Shown: positions 1 to 5,366 of the stretch, one piece after another
How the letters are laid out: the number at the start of each line of letters is the position of its first letter
Position numbering within the stretch: position 1 is the first letter of the stretch
Assembly (NCBI GenBank): GCA_903860995.1
Contig: CAIOSS010000978.1
Coordinates: forward strand, 1-12,713
Reading direction: 5' to 3'
Source of the DNA: an uncultured delta proteobacterium
GTDB taxonomy: Bacteria; Myxococcota_A; Polyangia; Polyangiales; Ga0077539
DNA: 12,713 nucleotides
Notes under the pieces: generated by a model
Database searches by the model: none
Seen by the model: the letters and a program-made list of their open reading frames with translations, nothing else
What the model was told of the DNA's origin: nothing
Made by a program: the position numbers and the translations under genes

Positions 1-1
1 G

Positions 2-775
2 CACCCGGCCCCGGCGCGGCCTCCCCCGGACAACGACACGCAGACCGACCTCGGGCGCGCGGTCGACCCCTTCGCGTCGATCCCGCCGGAGGTGATGGCC
101 GCCGCCGCGCCGCTGCCCCGCCAGCACGCGACCGCCATGATGGGCACGCCCCGCGGGCCCGACCTCAACGCCCCGCTCCCCGAAGCCTCGAACCACATCC
201 CGGCCACCGTCGTCGTGCCGCCGTCCGCGCTCCCGACGCCCGCGATGCCCGTCCCCGCGATGGGGCGGGCCTCGCACCCGCCGCCGCCGATGGCCGCCCC
301 GCCGATGCCGCGCGCGTCGGGCCTCGCCCCGGTCGACGACCGCTACGCCGTGCAGCAGCGCCCGACGGTGATGCTCCCGCCGAAGCAGGGCCGCCTGGAG
401 ACCTTCCTGGGCTGGCTGCTTCTCCTGGTGGTGGTCGCCGTCCTCAGCGCGGCGATCTACAGCCGCTGGGACTGGATCCGCACGGCCGGCGGCGCGCTCC
501 TGCGCAGCGAGCCCGCGCCGGCGACCTACGTGGGCACCTTCCGCCTGCGCATCACCAGCGACCCCAGCCATGCGCAGGTCTTCGAGAACGACCAGGAGAT
601 CGGCGCCACGCCCTTCGAGCTGGTGATCCACCGGGGGCAGGTGGTGCAGCGCCCGCGGCAGTTCGTGCTGCGCGCCCCCGGGCACCAGGCCGTCGCGGTG
701 CTGCAGTCCAACACCCCCCAGGCCGAGACCCGCGTGCACGTCCCGCTGCCGCCGCTCGCCGCCCCGCGGCGCTGA
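2..775 (+). CDS. PEGA-domain membrane protein, C-terminal part (5' end outside window)
   Basis: The reading frame is open from the first bases of the window, so the gene starts upstream and this is a C-terminal fragment of about 257 residues; the GTG/ATG at 92-97 is probably internal. The first ~130 residues are a low-complexity linker rich in Pro, Ala and Met. A single hydrophobic segment follows at about nt 404-465 (FLGWLLLLVVVAVLSAA), then a C-terminal domain with PEGA hallmarks: ITSDPSHAQVFENDQEIG, then ATPFEL and RAPGH. PEGA domains are small beta-rich extracytoplasmic modules. In myxobacteria the order cytoplasmic domain, linker, one helix, PEGA is typical of membrane Ser/Thr protein kinases and related sensors. 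No kinase motif is visible here because that part would lie upstream, so the kinase assignment is inference. The stop is 56 nt before the RidA gene. Confidence 0.75.
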   Translation, partial: HPAPARPPPDNDTQTDLGRAVDPFASIPPEVMAAAAPLPRQHATAMMGTPRGPDLNAPLPEASNHIPATVVVPPSALPTPAMPVPAMGRASHPPPPMAAPPMPRASGLAPVDDRYAVQQRPTVMLPPKQGRLETFLGWLLLLVVVAVLSAAIYSRWDWIRTAGGALLRSEPAPATYVGTFRLRITSDPSHAQVFENDQEIGATPFELVIHRGQVVQRPRQFVLRAPGHQAVAVLQSNTPQAETRVHVPLPPLAAPRR

Positions 776-831
776 GCGCTCCCCCACTTGCGCGCGCGGC
801 GGGCGTCGTGCGATTCGCCCGCTCACCCACC

Positions 832-1221
832 ATGAGCACCCCCCGGACCATCGTTCGCACCGAGGCCGCCCCGCAGGCCATCGGACCCTACTCCCAGGCC
901 GTCGTCGCCAACGGCTTCGTGTTCTGCTCGGGCCAGATCCCGCTCGACCCGGCCACGGGTCAGGTCGTGGGCGACACCATCGAGGCGCAGACCGAGCGGG
1001 TGCTCCAGAACCTCGACGCCGTGCTGCGCGCCGCGGGCACCGACCTCGCCCACGCCGTGCGCACCACCATCTTCCTCCAGGACCTCTCGGACTTCGCCGC
1101 GGTCAACGCCGTCTACGCGCTGCGCTTCCCGAGCGACCCGCCGGCCCGCGCGACGGTGCAGGTCTCCCGCCTGCCGCGCGACGTGAAGGTCGAGATCGAC
1201 CTGATCGCGGTGCTCCCGTGA
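832..1221 (+). CDS. ridA: RidA family reactive imine/enamine deaminase
   Basis: This is a 129-residue protein, the usual RidA (YjgF/YER057c/UK114) length. It has the family signatures GPYSQAV near residue 18, FCSGQIPLDP, the PARATVQVSRLP segment with the conserved active-site arginine, and the C-terminal VKVEIDLIAVLP with the conserved glutamate. RidA forms cytosolic trimers that hydrolyse reactive enamine/imine intermediates released by PLP enzymes such as threonine dehydratase, protecting other PLP enzymes. The ATG at 832 is preferred over the in-frame GTG at 808 because family proteins begin just before the conserved TEAAPQAIGPYSQ region; no strong Shine-Dalgarno sequence is visible at either start. 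The stop overlaps the next start by 4 nt (GTGA), so the two are probably co-translated. The arginine and glutamate argue for an active deaminase rather than a divergent Rid subgroup, but the exact subgroup was not tested. Confidence 0.93.
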   Translation: MSTPRTIVRTEAAPQAIGPYSQAVVANGFVFCSGQIPLDPATGQVVGDTIEAQTERVLQNLDAVLRAAGTDLAHAVRTTIFLQDLSDFAAVNAVYALRFPSDPPARATVQVSRLPRDVKVEIDLIAVLP

Positions 1222-2051
1222 CCTCGCTCGCGCAGCGCCTCGCCATCACGGGCGAGCCCTCGTACGTCTCGTCGCCCACCGCGACCTCGGTGCAGTTCCT
1301 GGTGCACACCCGGCTGCTGCCCTCCGGGGCGCTCTCGTGCACCCGGGTGCTCGTCGACCCGACCGGCATCCACGACGTGGAGTTCGACGAGAGCTCCCGC
1401 ACGAAGCTCCGCGCGGAGTTTGAGCGCGTGCTGCGCGAGCTCAAGGTGCGCATGGTCCCCGCGCCGCAGGACTACGTCGCCGCGCGCATCCACGCCGCGA
1501 TGGCCACGCACGCCCTCGCCGGCAAGACCCACACGCCGTCCGTGCAGCGCGCCCTGGGCTTGATCGCGAAGCCCGACGGGCCGGTCGCCCACCCGACGCA
1601 GGTGCTGTCGCCCGTGCCCGACGCCGCGGCGCGGGTCGAGCGCTCGATCGCCCTGCACACCGAGCCCGAGCTGAACCCCATCCTGCCGACGAAGGAGGAG
1701 ATCGACGCCGTCGGGGACTACGTGTCGAAGCACACCGCGGCCAGCGACGAGCCCGTGGTCACCGTCGGCTTCGTCGACCCGACCCTCAAGGCGCTGCGCG
1801 AGGCGATGAACGTCGCCTGCACCCGCGCGACCCTCGACCGCCTCGCGCTCCAGCTCCGCGACACGGCGCTGGTCTTCGCCAACACCCGTCGGCCCGAGCT
1901 CGCCCTCGACGCCGTGGCCGTCGCCGACGCGCTCGACGTCGCGGGGGAGGGCGGCGCGGCGCCCGACCGGGTCCCCTTCGTGTTCGGGTTGTTCTACAAG
2001 TTCGCGCTGGTGCAGCGCGAGTACTCCAAGGCCCAGGGCGCCGCGAAGTAG
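1218..2051 (+). CDS. Unrecognised 277-aa protein coupled to ridA
   Basis: The protein is predicted to be soluble, with no signal peptide, membrane segment or low-complexity tract. I do not recognise the family. It starts at a GTG overlapping the ridA stop by 4 nt, which implies translational coupling. The N-terminal ~70 residues look like a beta-rich domain (SVQFLVHTRLLPSG, CTRVLVDPTG). The middle (about residues 85-140) is an Ala/Pro-rich connection. The C-terminal ~110 residues appear alpha-helical (ALREAMNVACTRATLDRLALQ, FVFGLFYKFALVQREYSKAQ). Codon use matches the neighbours, so recent acquisition is unlikely. Coupling to a metabolite-damage enzyme does not define its role; it could be a scaffold, a regulatory protein or unrelated. 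Gene reality is well supported by length, composition and the tight junction; function is unknown. Confidence 0.8.
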   Translation: MTSLAQRLAITGEPSYVSSPTATSVQFLVHTRLLPSGALSCTRVLVDPTGIHDVEFDESSRTKLRAEFERVLRELKVRMVPAPQDYVAARIHAAMATHALAGKTHTPSVQRALGLIAKPDGPVAHPTQVLSPVPDAAARVERSIALHTEPELNPILPTKEEIDAVGDYVSKHTAASDEPVVTVGFVDPTLKALREAMNVACTRATLDRLALQLRDTALVFANTRRPELALDAVAVADALDVAGEGGAAPDRVPFVFGLFYKFALVQREYSKAQGAAK

Positions 2052-2077
2052 GGCCGCGGCGGTCGCCGCCTGCGGCC
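2052..2077. terminator. GC-rich hairpin between convergent genes
   Basis: Starting at the base after the 1218-2051 stop, GGCCGC-GGCGG (2052-2062) pairs with CCGCC-T-GCGGCC (2066-2077). This gives 11 base pairs with one bulged T and a TCG loop. There is no T-tract on either strand, so this is a terminator-like or RNA-end-stabilising hairpin rather than a classical intrinsic terminator. It lies between convergent genes and could serve both strands. Confidence 0.55.
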
Positions 2078-2099
2078 GCTCGGTCACGATCCCGAGCGG
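2076..2099. terminator. Second hairpin at the 3' end of the minus-strand coiled-coil gene
   Basis: CCGCTCGG (2076-2083) is a perfect 8-bp inverted repeat of CCGAGCGG (2092-2099) with an 8-nt loop that contains the minus-strand stop codon (2084-2086). It shares two bases with the preceding hairpin, so the two structures compete at 2076-2077. No T-run follows on either strand. It may help end the minus-strand transcript or protect its 3' end. Confidence 0.45.
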
Positions 2100-2389
2100 T
2101 GCGACCTCATGGCGTCATACGCGCCCTCCGCGGCGGCCTTGAGCTCGCTCCAGGCGTGGTCGGCGCTCCGCTGCATCTCCTCCCACTTCTCCTCGGTCGT
2201 CGAGGTCACCTCGTGGAGCTTCGCGCTGGCCGCCTCGAAGCGCGTGTGCACCGCGTCGACGTGGGGCTGCAGGTCGAGCCTCGCCTGCGCCGTCAGCTTG
2301 TCGGCCTGGGCCTTGATCGTGGCGACCTTCGCCTCCCACTCACGAATCTGCGCTTCGTACTTCTGCTTGTAGATTTCGCGGGATTCCAT
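2084..2389 (-). CDS. Small coiled-coil protein, sll1863-type stress response family
   Basis: This is a 101-residue, almost fully helical protein rich in Ala, Glu, Lys and Gln, with repeated heptad-like hydrophobic spacing (QIREWEAKVATIKAQADKL, then LHEVTSTTEEKWEEMQ). The layout is a K/E-rich start, a central coiled coil and a Trp-containing C-terminal amphipathic stretch (HAWSELKAAAEGAYDAM). It matches the family often called 'sll1863 family stress response protein', whose biochemical role is not established. The ATG at 2389 is chosen because a GAGG lies about 7 nt upstream on the minus strand. An in-frame upstream ATG would add only a few unconserved residues. There is no signal peptide or membrane segment. 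It lies about 200 nt downstream of the methyltransferase on the same strand, so it could be co-transcribed or use its own promoter. Family assignment is from recognition of the sequence pattern. Confidence 0.8.
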   Translation of the reverse strand: MESREIYKQKYEAQIREWEAKVATIKAQADKLTAQARLDLQPHVDAVHTRFEAASAKLHEVTSTTEEKWEEMQRSADHAWSELKAAAEGAYDAMRSHRSGS

Positions 2390-2594
2390 CGATTGCCTCG
2401 AGTGCATCGGGTTCATGGGAGAGCAGGGGAAGGCCCCGCCCGAGGGCGCACACACATCGCATGCCAGCGCAGAGGTCCTGCGCCCGCGCCGACTGGACGA
2501 CGGGGCCCATCCCCTGGGATGCACGCCTTGCGTCGTGGCATGCAGGTGCTGCATGGCGGTGGCGCGGCGGAAGACATCGCGCCGGTCGTCGCGC
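2390..2594. other. 205-nt intergenic region with small palindromes
   Basis: This spacer lies between the methyltransferase stop and the coiled-coil gene start (both on the minus strand). It holds a 17-bp palindrome CATGCAG-GTG-CTGCATG at 2539-2555, a 14-bp one CATCCC-CT-GGGATG at 2508-2521, and GCATGCCA (2459-2466) inverted as TGGCATGC (2536-2543). I see no convincing -35/-10 pair. Open frames crossing it lack start signals and family resemblance, and I regard them as GC-driven. Confidence 0.5.
2539..2555. promoter_or_regulatory. 17-bp palindrome, candidate operator or hairpin
   Basis: CATGCAG and CTGCATG form a perfect 7-bp inverted repeat with a 3-nt centre. It lies about 150 nt upstream of the coiled-coil gene start and 40 nt downstream of the methyltransferase stop. 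It could be a repressor site for the coiled-coil gene or a short hairpin in the transcript. The assignment rests only on symmetry. Confidence 0.3.
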
Positions 2595-3314
2595 TCACCC
2601 CGGCTTGTGGGCGATGACCAGCGCGTAGCGCTCGTACGGGGCCGGCAGCACCCCGCGGCGCACCTCCACACGCAGGCCCGCGGCCTCGAGCAGCACCCGC
2701 GCCCGCGGAAGCAGGAAGGTCAGGTAGAACATCACGAAGGGCGGCTGCCACACGGCGTTGCGCACCCGCATCGCGGCGTTGAAGGCCCGCGCGCGCAGCA
2801 CCCGCGGCGACCAGAGAGGCGGCGCGTCGCCGGTCACGAAGACGAAGCGACCGCCCGGCCGGAGCGCCCGCGCGATGCCTGCCACGAGGCGACCCTCGTC
2901 GCGCGCCTCGATGTGCCCGAAGGCCCCGAAGCTCGTCGCGAGGTCGAAGTCCGCGTCGAAGGGCAGCGCGAGCGCGTCGCCCTTCACGAACTCCATCGCC
3001 GCGTCGCCCGGGTCGTGGCCGTGTCGTCGCCGCGCCTCGTCGAGCATCCCCGCGGAGAGGTCGAGGCCCACCACGCGCTCGCGGCAGAGGGGCCGGAGAG
3101 AGCGCGCCGCCGCGCCCGTGCCGCAGCACACGTCGAGGGCGTCGCGCACGCTGCCGGGCGGGCCGACCTGCGCGGCCACCGCGGCGAGCAGGGCGTCCGG
3201 CGTGCGGTAGGGGGTGCGGTCGAACTTCGGCGCGAGCAGGTCATACCCGCGCTCCACCGAGGTCAGCGCCTGGCGCGCCAGCTCGAACAGGGTCGGTCCG
3301 TCAGGGTGGAACAT
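2595..3314 (-). CDS. Class I SAM-dependent methyltransferase
   Basis: This is a 239-residue cytosolic protein with a Rossmann-type methyltransferase core. The first ~55 residues are a helical cap (YDLLAPKFDRTPYRTPDALL). Motif I is ALDVCCGTGAAA at about residues 59-70, with GxG for the SAM methionine/ribose. The acidic end of strand 2 is VGLDLSAGM (82-90), binding the ribose hydroxyls. The motif GDALALPFDADFDLATS covers about 112-128, and LRPGGRFVFVTGD covers 151-163. The C-terminal ~70 residues vary among relatives and probably set the substrate, which cannot be read. It resembles the broad Methyltransf_11/25-type group that acts on small molecules or lipids. The ATG at 3314 is used because homologous sequence begins near it; the frame stays open 19 codons further upstream. 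It is divergent from the SPFH operon across a shared 105-nt control region, suggesting linked regulation. Confidence 0.88.
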   Translation of the reverse strand: MFHPDGPTLFELARQALTSVERGYDLLAPKFDRTPYRTPDALLAAVAAQVGPPGSVRDALDVCCGTGAAARSLRPLCRERVVGLDLSAGMLDEARRRHGHDPGDAAMEFVKGDALALPFDADFDLATSFGAFGHIEARDEGRLVAGIARALRPGGRFVFVTGDAPPLWSPRVLRARAFNAAMRVRNAVWQPPFVMFYLTFLLPRARVLLEAAGLRVEVRRGVLPAPYERYALVIAHKPG

Positions 3315-3356
3315 CCCCCCGGTCGTATCACCGCGCGCCCCTGGAAACCCGCGGCA

Positions 3357-3385
3357 TTGACTTCGATACACACGGCATATATGTA
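3357..3385 (+). promoter_or_regulatory. Probable sigma-70-type promoter of the SPFH operon
   Basis: TTGACT (3357-3362), a 5/6 match to TTGACA, is separated by 17 nt from TATGTA (3380-3385), a weak -10 that keeps TAT. Transcription would begin near 3392, leaving a leader of about 28 nt with GGGAGG at 3406-3411 in good position for the ATG at 3420. The -10 sits at the centre of the large palindrome. An alternative -10, TATATG (3378-3383), would give a 15-nt spacer. Confidence 0.5.
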
Positions 3386-3399
3386 CTGTGTATCTAAGT
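3360..3399. promoter_or_regulatory. 40-bp imperfect AT-rich palindrome, candidate operator
   Basis: The outer arms are ACTT (3360-3363) and AAGT (3396-3399), the inner arms GATACACA (3365-3372) and TGTGTATC (3387-3394), and the centre CATATATG (3376-3383). Sixteen of twenty symmetric positions pair. The mismatches are one base outside the main arms and three between the arms and the centre. It is strikingly AT-rich against its surroundings and lies between the divergent methyltransferase and SPFH genes, covering the probable -10. This is what a dimeric or dimer-of-dimers repressor site should look like. A natural candidate ligand-sensing repressor is the NrtR-like product of the third gene in the operon, but that is inference. 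Confidence 0.7.
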
Positions 3400-3419
3400 C
3401 ACCACGGGAGGCGATGGAC

Positions 3420-4451
3420 ATGGCAGAGATCACCGGGTTCGGACCGTTTCGGCACCTGCGCGCGGAGAGCGCGAGCCACGTGCTGCACTACCAGGGCAGC
3501 CGCCTGCGGCGCAGCGGGCGGGCGCTCTCGTTCTGGTTCTCGTCGTGGTCGGCGAGCCTCGCCGAGGTGCCCCTCGACGACCGCGAGGCGACCATGGCCT
3601 TCCACGGCCGGACGGCCGACTTCCAGGACGTGCTGGTGCAGGGCAGCCTCACCTGGCGCATCGTCGACCCGGTGCAGGCCGCGCAGCGCGTGGACTTCTC
3701 CATCGACCCGCGGCGGGGCACGCACCTGAAGCAGCCGCTGGAGAAGCTCGCCGCCGCGCTCGCCCAGATCGCGCAGCAGCAGGCGGTCGCGCGGGTGCAG
3801 GCGGCCCCCCTGCGCGAGCTCCTCGCGATGGGCCCGGAGCCCCTGCGCCTCGCGATCGAGAAGGGCCTCGGCGGCGCCGGGCTGCTGGCCGACGTCGGGG
3901 TCGAGCTGGTGGCGGTGCGGGTCGAGCCGGTGCGCCCCGAGTCGGAGGTCGAGCGGGCGCTGGAGGCCCCGACGCGCGAGCGGGTGCAGGAGGAGGCCGA
4001 CGAGGCGGCGTTTCGTCGGCGCGCGCAGGCGGTCGACAAGGAGCGGGCCATCCAGGAGAACGAGCTCGCCAACCAGATCGAGCTGGCGAAGCGCGAGACG
4101 CAGCTCATCGACCAGCGGGGCGCCAACGCGCGGCGCGAGGCGACGGAGAAGGCCGAGGCCGACCGCATCGCCGTCGAGGCGAAGGCCGCGCAGACGAAGA
4201 TGGAGTCCGTCGCGCGGGCCGAGGCGCTCACCGCCGTCGAGGGCGCCCGGCTCGCGCTCGACCGCGAGCGCCTGGAGGCGCACCGCACGATGCCCTCGGC
4301 GGTGCTCGTCGCGCTCGCGGCGCAGGAGCTCGCGGGCAAGCTCCAGCGCATCGACCACCTCACCATCACCCCCGACATGCTCAGCCCCCTGATGGCGGCG
4401 CTCACCGAGCGGGCGGCCCCCGCCGAGCTGCCGCGGGGCGCCGGGCGGTGA
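3420..4451 (+). CDS. SPFH/Band-7 (prohibitin-homology) domain protein
   Basis: This is a 343-residue protein. An SPFH domain covers about residues 20-185; recognisable stretches are LSFWFSSWSASLAEVPLDDRE (36-56) and DVLVQGSLTWRIVDPVQAA (70-88). A charged Ala/Glu/Arg-rich coiled coil follows at about 190-295, then a short C-terminal tail. SPFH proteins (stomatin, flotillin, prohibitin, HflK/C) form large rings or scaffolds, usually at membranes. No N-terminal transmembrane helix is evident; the only notably hydrophobic patch is LSFWF, so membrane binding would be peripheral. The ATG at 3420 is preferred because GGGAGG ends 8 nt before it; the ATG at 3414 is too close to that site. The stop overlaps the next start by 4 nt (GTGA), so it is coupled to the NAD-kinase-like gene. 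The exact biological target is unknown. Confidence 0.88.
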   Translation: MAEITGFGPFRHLRAESASHVLHYQGSRLRRSGRALSFWFSSWSASLAEVPLDDREATMAFHGRTADFQDVLVQGSLTWRIVDPVQAAQRVDFSIDPRRGTHLKQPLEKLAAALAQIAQQQAVARVQAAPLRELLAMGPEPLRLAIEKGLGGAGLLADVGVELVAVRVEPVRPESEVERALEAPTRERVQEEADEAAFRRRAQAVDKERAIQENELANQIELAKRETQLIDQRGANARREATEKAEADRIAVEAKAAQTKMESVARAEALTAVEGARLALDRERLEAHRTMPSAVLVALAAQELAGKLQRIDHLTITPDMLSPLMAALTERAAPAELPRGAGR

Positions 4452-5347
4452 GCAGCGTCGCGCCGCGGGTCGTGGTGGTCACGCGGGCGACGGAGTACGA
4501 GGCCCTGCTGGCGCGCCACGGCACCCGCGAGCAGGCGCGCTTCTTCCTGCGACAGCGGGGGCGCGACCTCGACGAGCTCGACGAGCGGCACCGCCGGCGC
4601 GAGGCGGCGCTGGGGGTGGTGTCGGCGGCGATCCCGTCGCGCTGGCGGCGGGCGCGCATCGACCGGGGAGACCTGAGCCGCTTCGTCTTCGGCCCCGAAG
4701 ACGTGGTGGTGGTGGTGGGCCAGGACGGGCTCGTCGCCAATGCGGCGAAGTACCTGCGCGGCCAGCGGGTGGTGGGGGTCAACCCCGACCCGCGGAGCAA
4801 CGACGGCGTGCTGGCCTCGCACCCCGCGGAGGCCGTCGGCGACCTGCTCCCGGGCGCCTCCACCGGGGCGGGGAAGATCGAGGTGCGGACGATGGTCTCC
4901 GCGCGCCTCGACGACGGCCAGCGGCTGCTCGCGCTCAACGAGGTGTTCATCGGGCACCGAACGCACCAGTCGGCGCGCTACCGGGTGGAGGGCGCCGCGG
5001 GGGACGAGGCCCAGTCGTCGTCGGGGGTAATCGTCACCACCGGGACGGGCGCCACGGGCTGGGCGCGCTCCATCGCGCGGCAGCGGGCCGACGCGGTGCC
5101 GCTGCCCGCGCCCACCGAGCGTCGGCTGGCCTTCTTCGTGCGCGAGCCCTTCCCCAGCGTGTCGACGGGGACCTCGCTGGAGTCCGGCGTCCTGGTGGAG
5201 GGCGCCACGCTCGCGCTGCGCTCGGAGATGGACGACCGCGGGACCATCTTCGGCGACGGCATCGAGGACGACCGCCTGGAGTTCGGCTGGGGCCTGCGGG
5301 TGGAGGTCGGCGTGGCGACCGAGCGCTTGCACCTCGTGCGCGGGTGA
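4448..5347 (+). CDS. Divergent NAD kinase-fold protein (GQDG subtype)
   Basis: This 299-residue protein has the ATP-NAD kinase fold landmarks in order: VVVVVGQDGLVANAAKYL (86-103) where NAD kinases have GGDGT; VGVNPDP (109-115); LNEVFIG (163-169) with the conserved NE; SGVIVTTGTGATGWARS (192-208), the counterpart of the STPTGSTAYS stretch; and GTIFGDG near 265-271. The first 75 residues are an added helical, Arg/Glu-rich region. NAD kinases phosphorylate the 2' hydroxyl of NAD(H). Here the motif aspartate is kept but the second Gly and the Thr are changed, so this is not a standard housekeeping nadK; it may use another nucleotide or act as a sensor. The GTG start overlaps the SPFH stop by 4 nt. 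Family membership is secure from motifs; activity and substrate are uncertain. Confidence 0.8.
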   Translation: MSSVAPRVVVVTRATEYEALLARHGTREQARFFLRQRGRDLDELDERHRRREAALGVVSAAIPSRWRRARIDRGDLSRFVFGPEDVVVVVGQDGLVANAAKYLRGQRVVGVNPDPRSNDGVLASHPAEAVGDLLPGASTGAGKIEVRTMVSARLDDGQRLLALNEVFIGHRTHQSARYRVEGAAGDEAQSSSGVIVTTGTGATGWARSIARQRADAVPLPAPTERRLAFFVREPFPSVSTGTSLESGVLVEGATLALRSEMDDRGTIFGDGIEDDRLEFGWGLRVEVGVATERLHLVRG

Positions 5348-5358
5348 GGCTACGCCTC
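5346..5358 (+). promoter_or_regulatory. Small intercistronic hairpin before the NrtR-like gene
   Basis: GAGGC (5346-5350) pairs with GCCTC (5354-5358) around a TAC loop, overlapping the stop codon of the NAD-kinase-like gene. The only GAGG near the next start lies in the stem and is 17 nt from the ATG at 5367, too far for a normal Shine-Dalgarno. The structure might lower translation of the downstream regulator, or be incidental in such GC-rich sequence. Confidence 0.3.
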
Positions 5359-5366
5359 GCGCTGCG

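Noticed and set aside
1113..2087. Long minus-strand open frame antisense to the ridA partner gene
   Set aside because: Arg/Gly/His-rich composition with no motif is the usual by-product of GC-rich coding DNA on the opposite strand. The plus strand has the RidA motifs and tight coupling.
2415..3419. N-terminal extension of the SPFH gene back to 2415
   Set aside because: It would run antisense through the methyltransferase and the operator region. The sequence is Arg/His-rich with no SPFH similarity, and a good ribosome site precedes the ATG at 3420.
4704..4718. Short GTG repeat (tggtggtggtgg) as a phase-variable tract
   Set aside because: It encodes the Val-rich beta strand before GQDG in the NAD-kinase fold and its codons are explained by that. 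It is too short and hydrophobic-core bound to suggest slippage.
4448..5347. Housekeeping NAD kinase (nadK)
   Set aside because: The GGDGT motif is changed to GQDGL and there is an added helical N-terminus, so a simple nadK label would overstate what can be seen.
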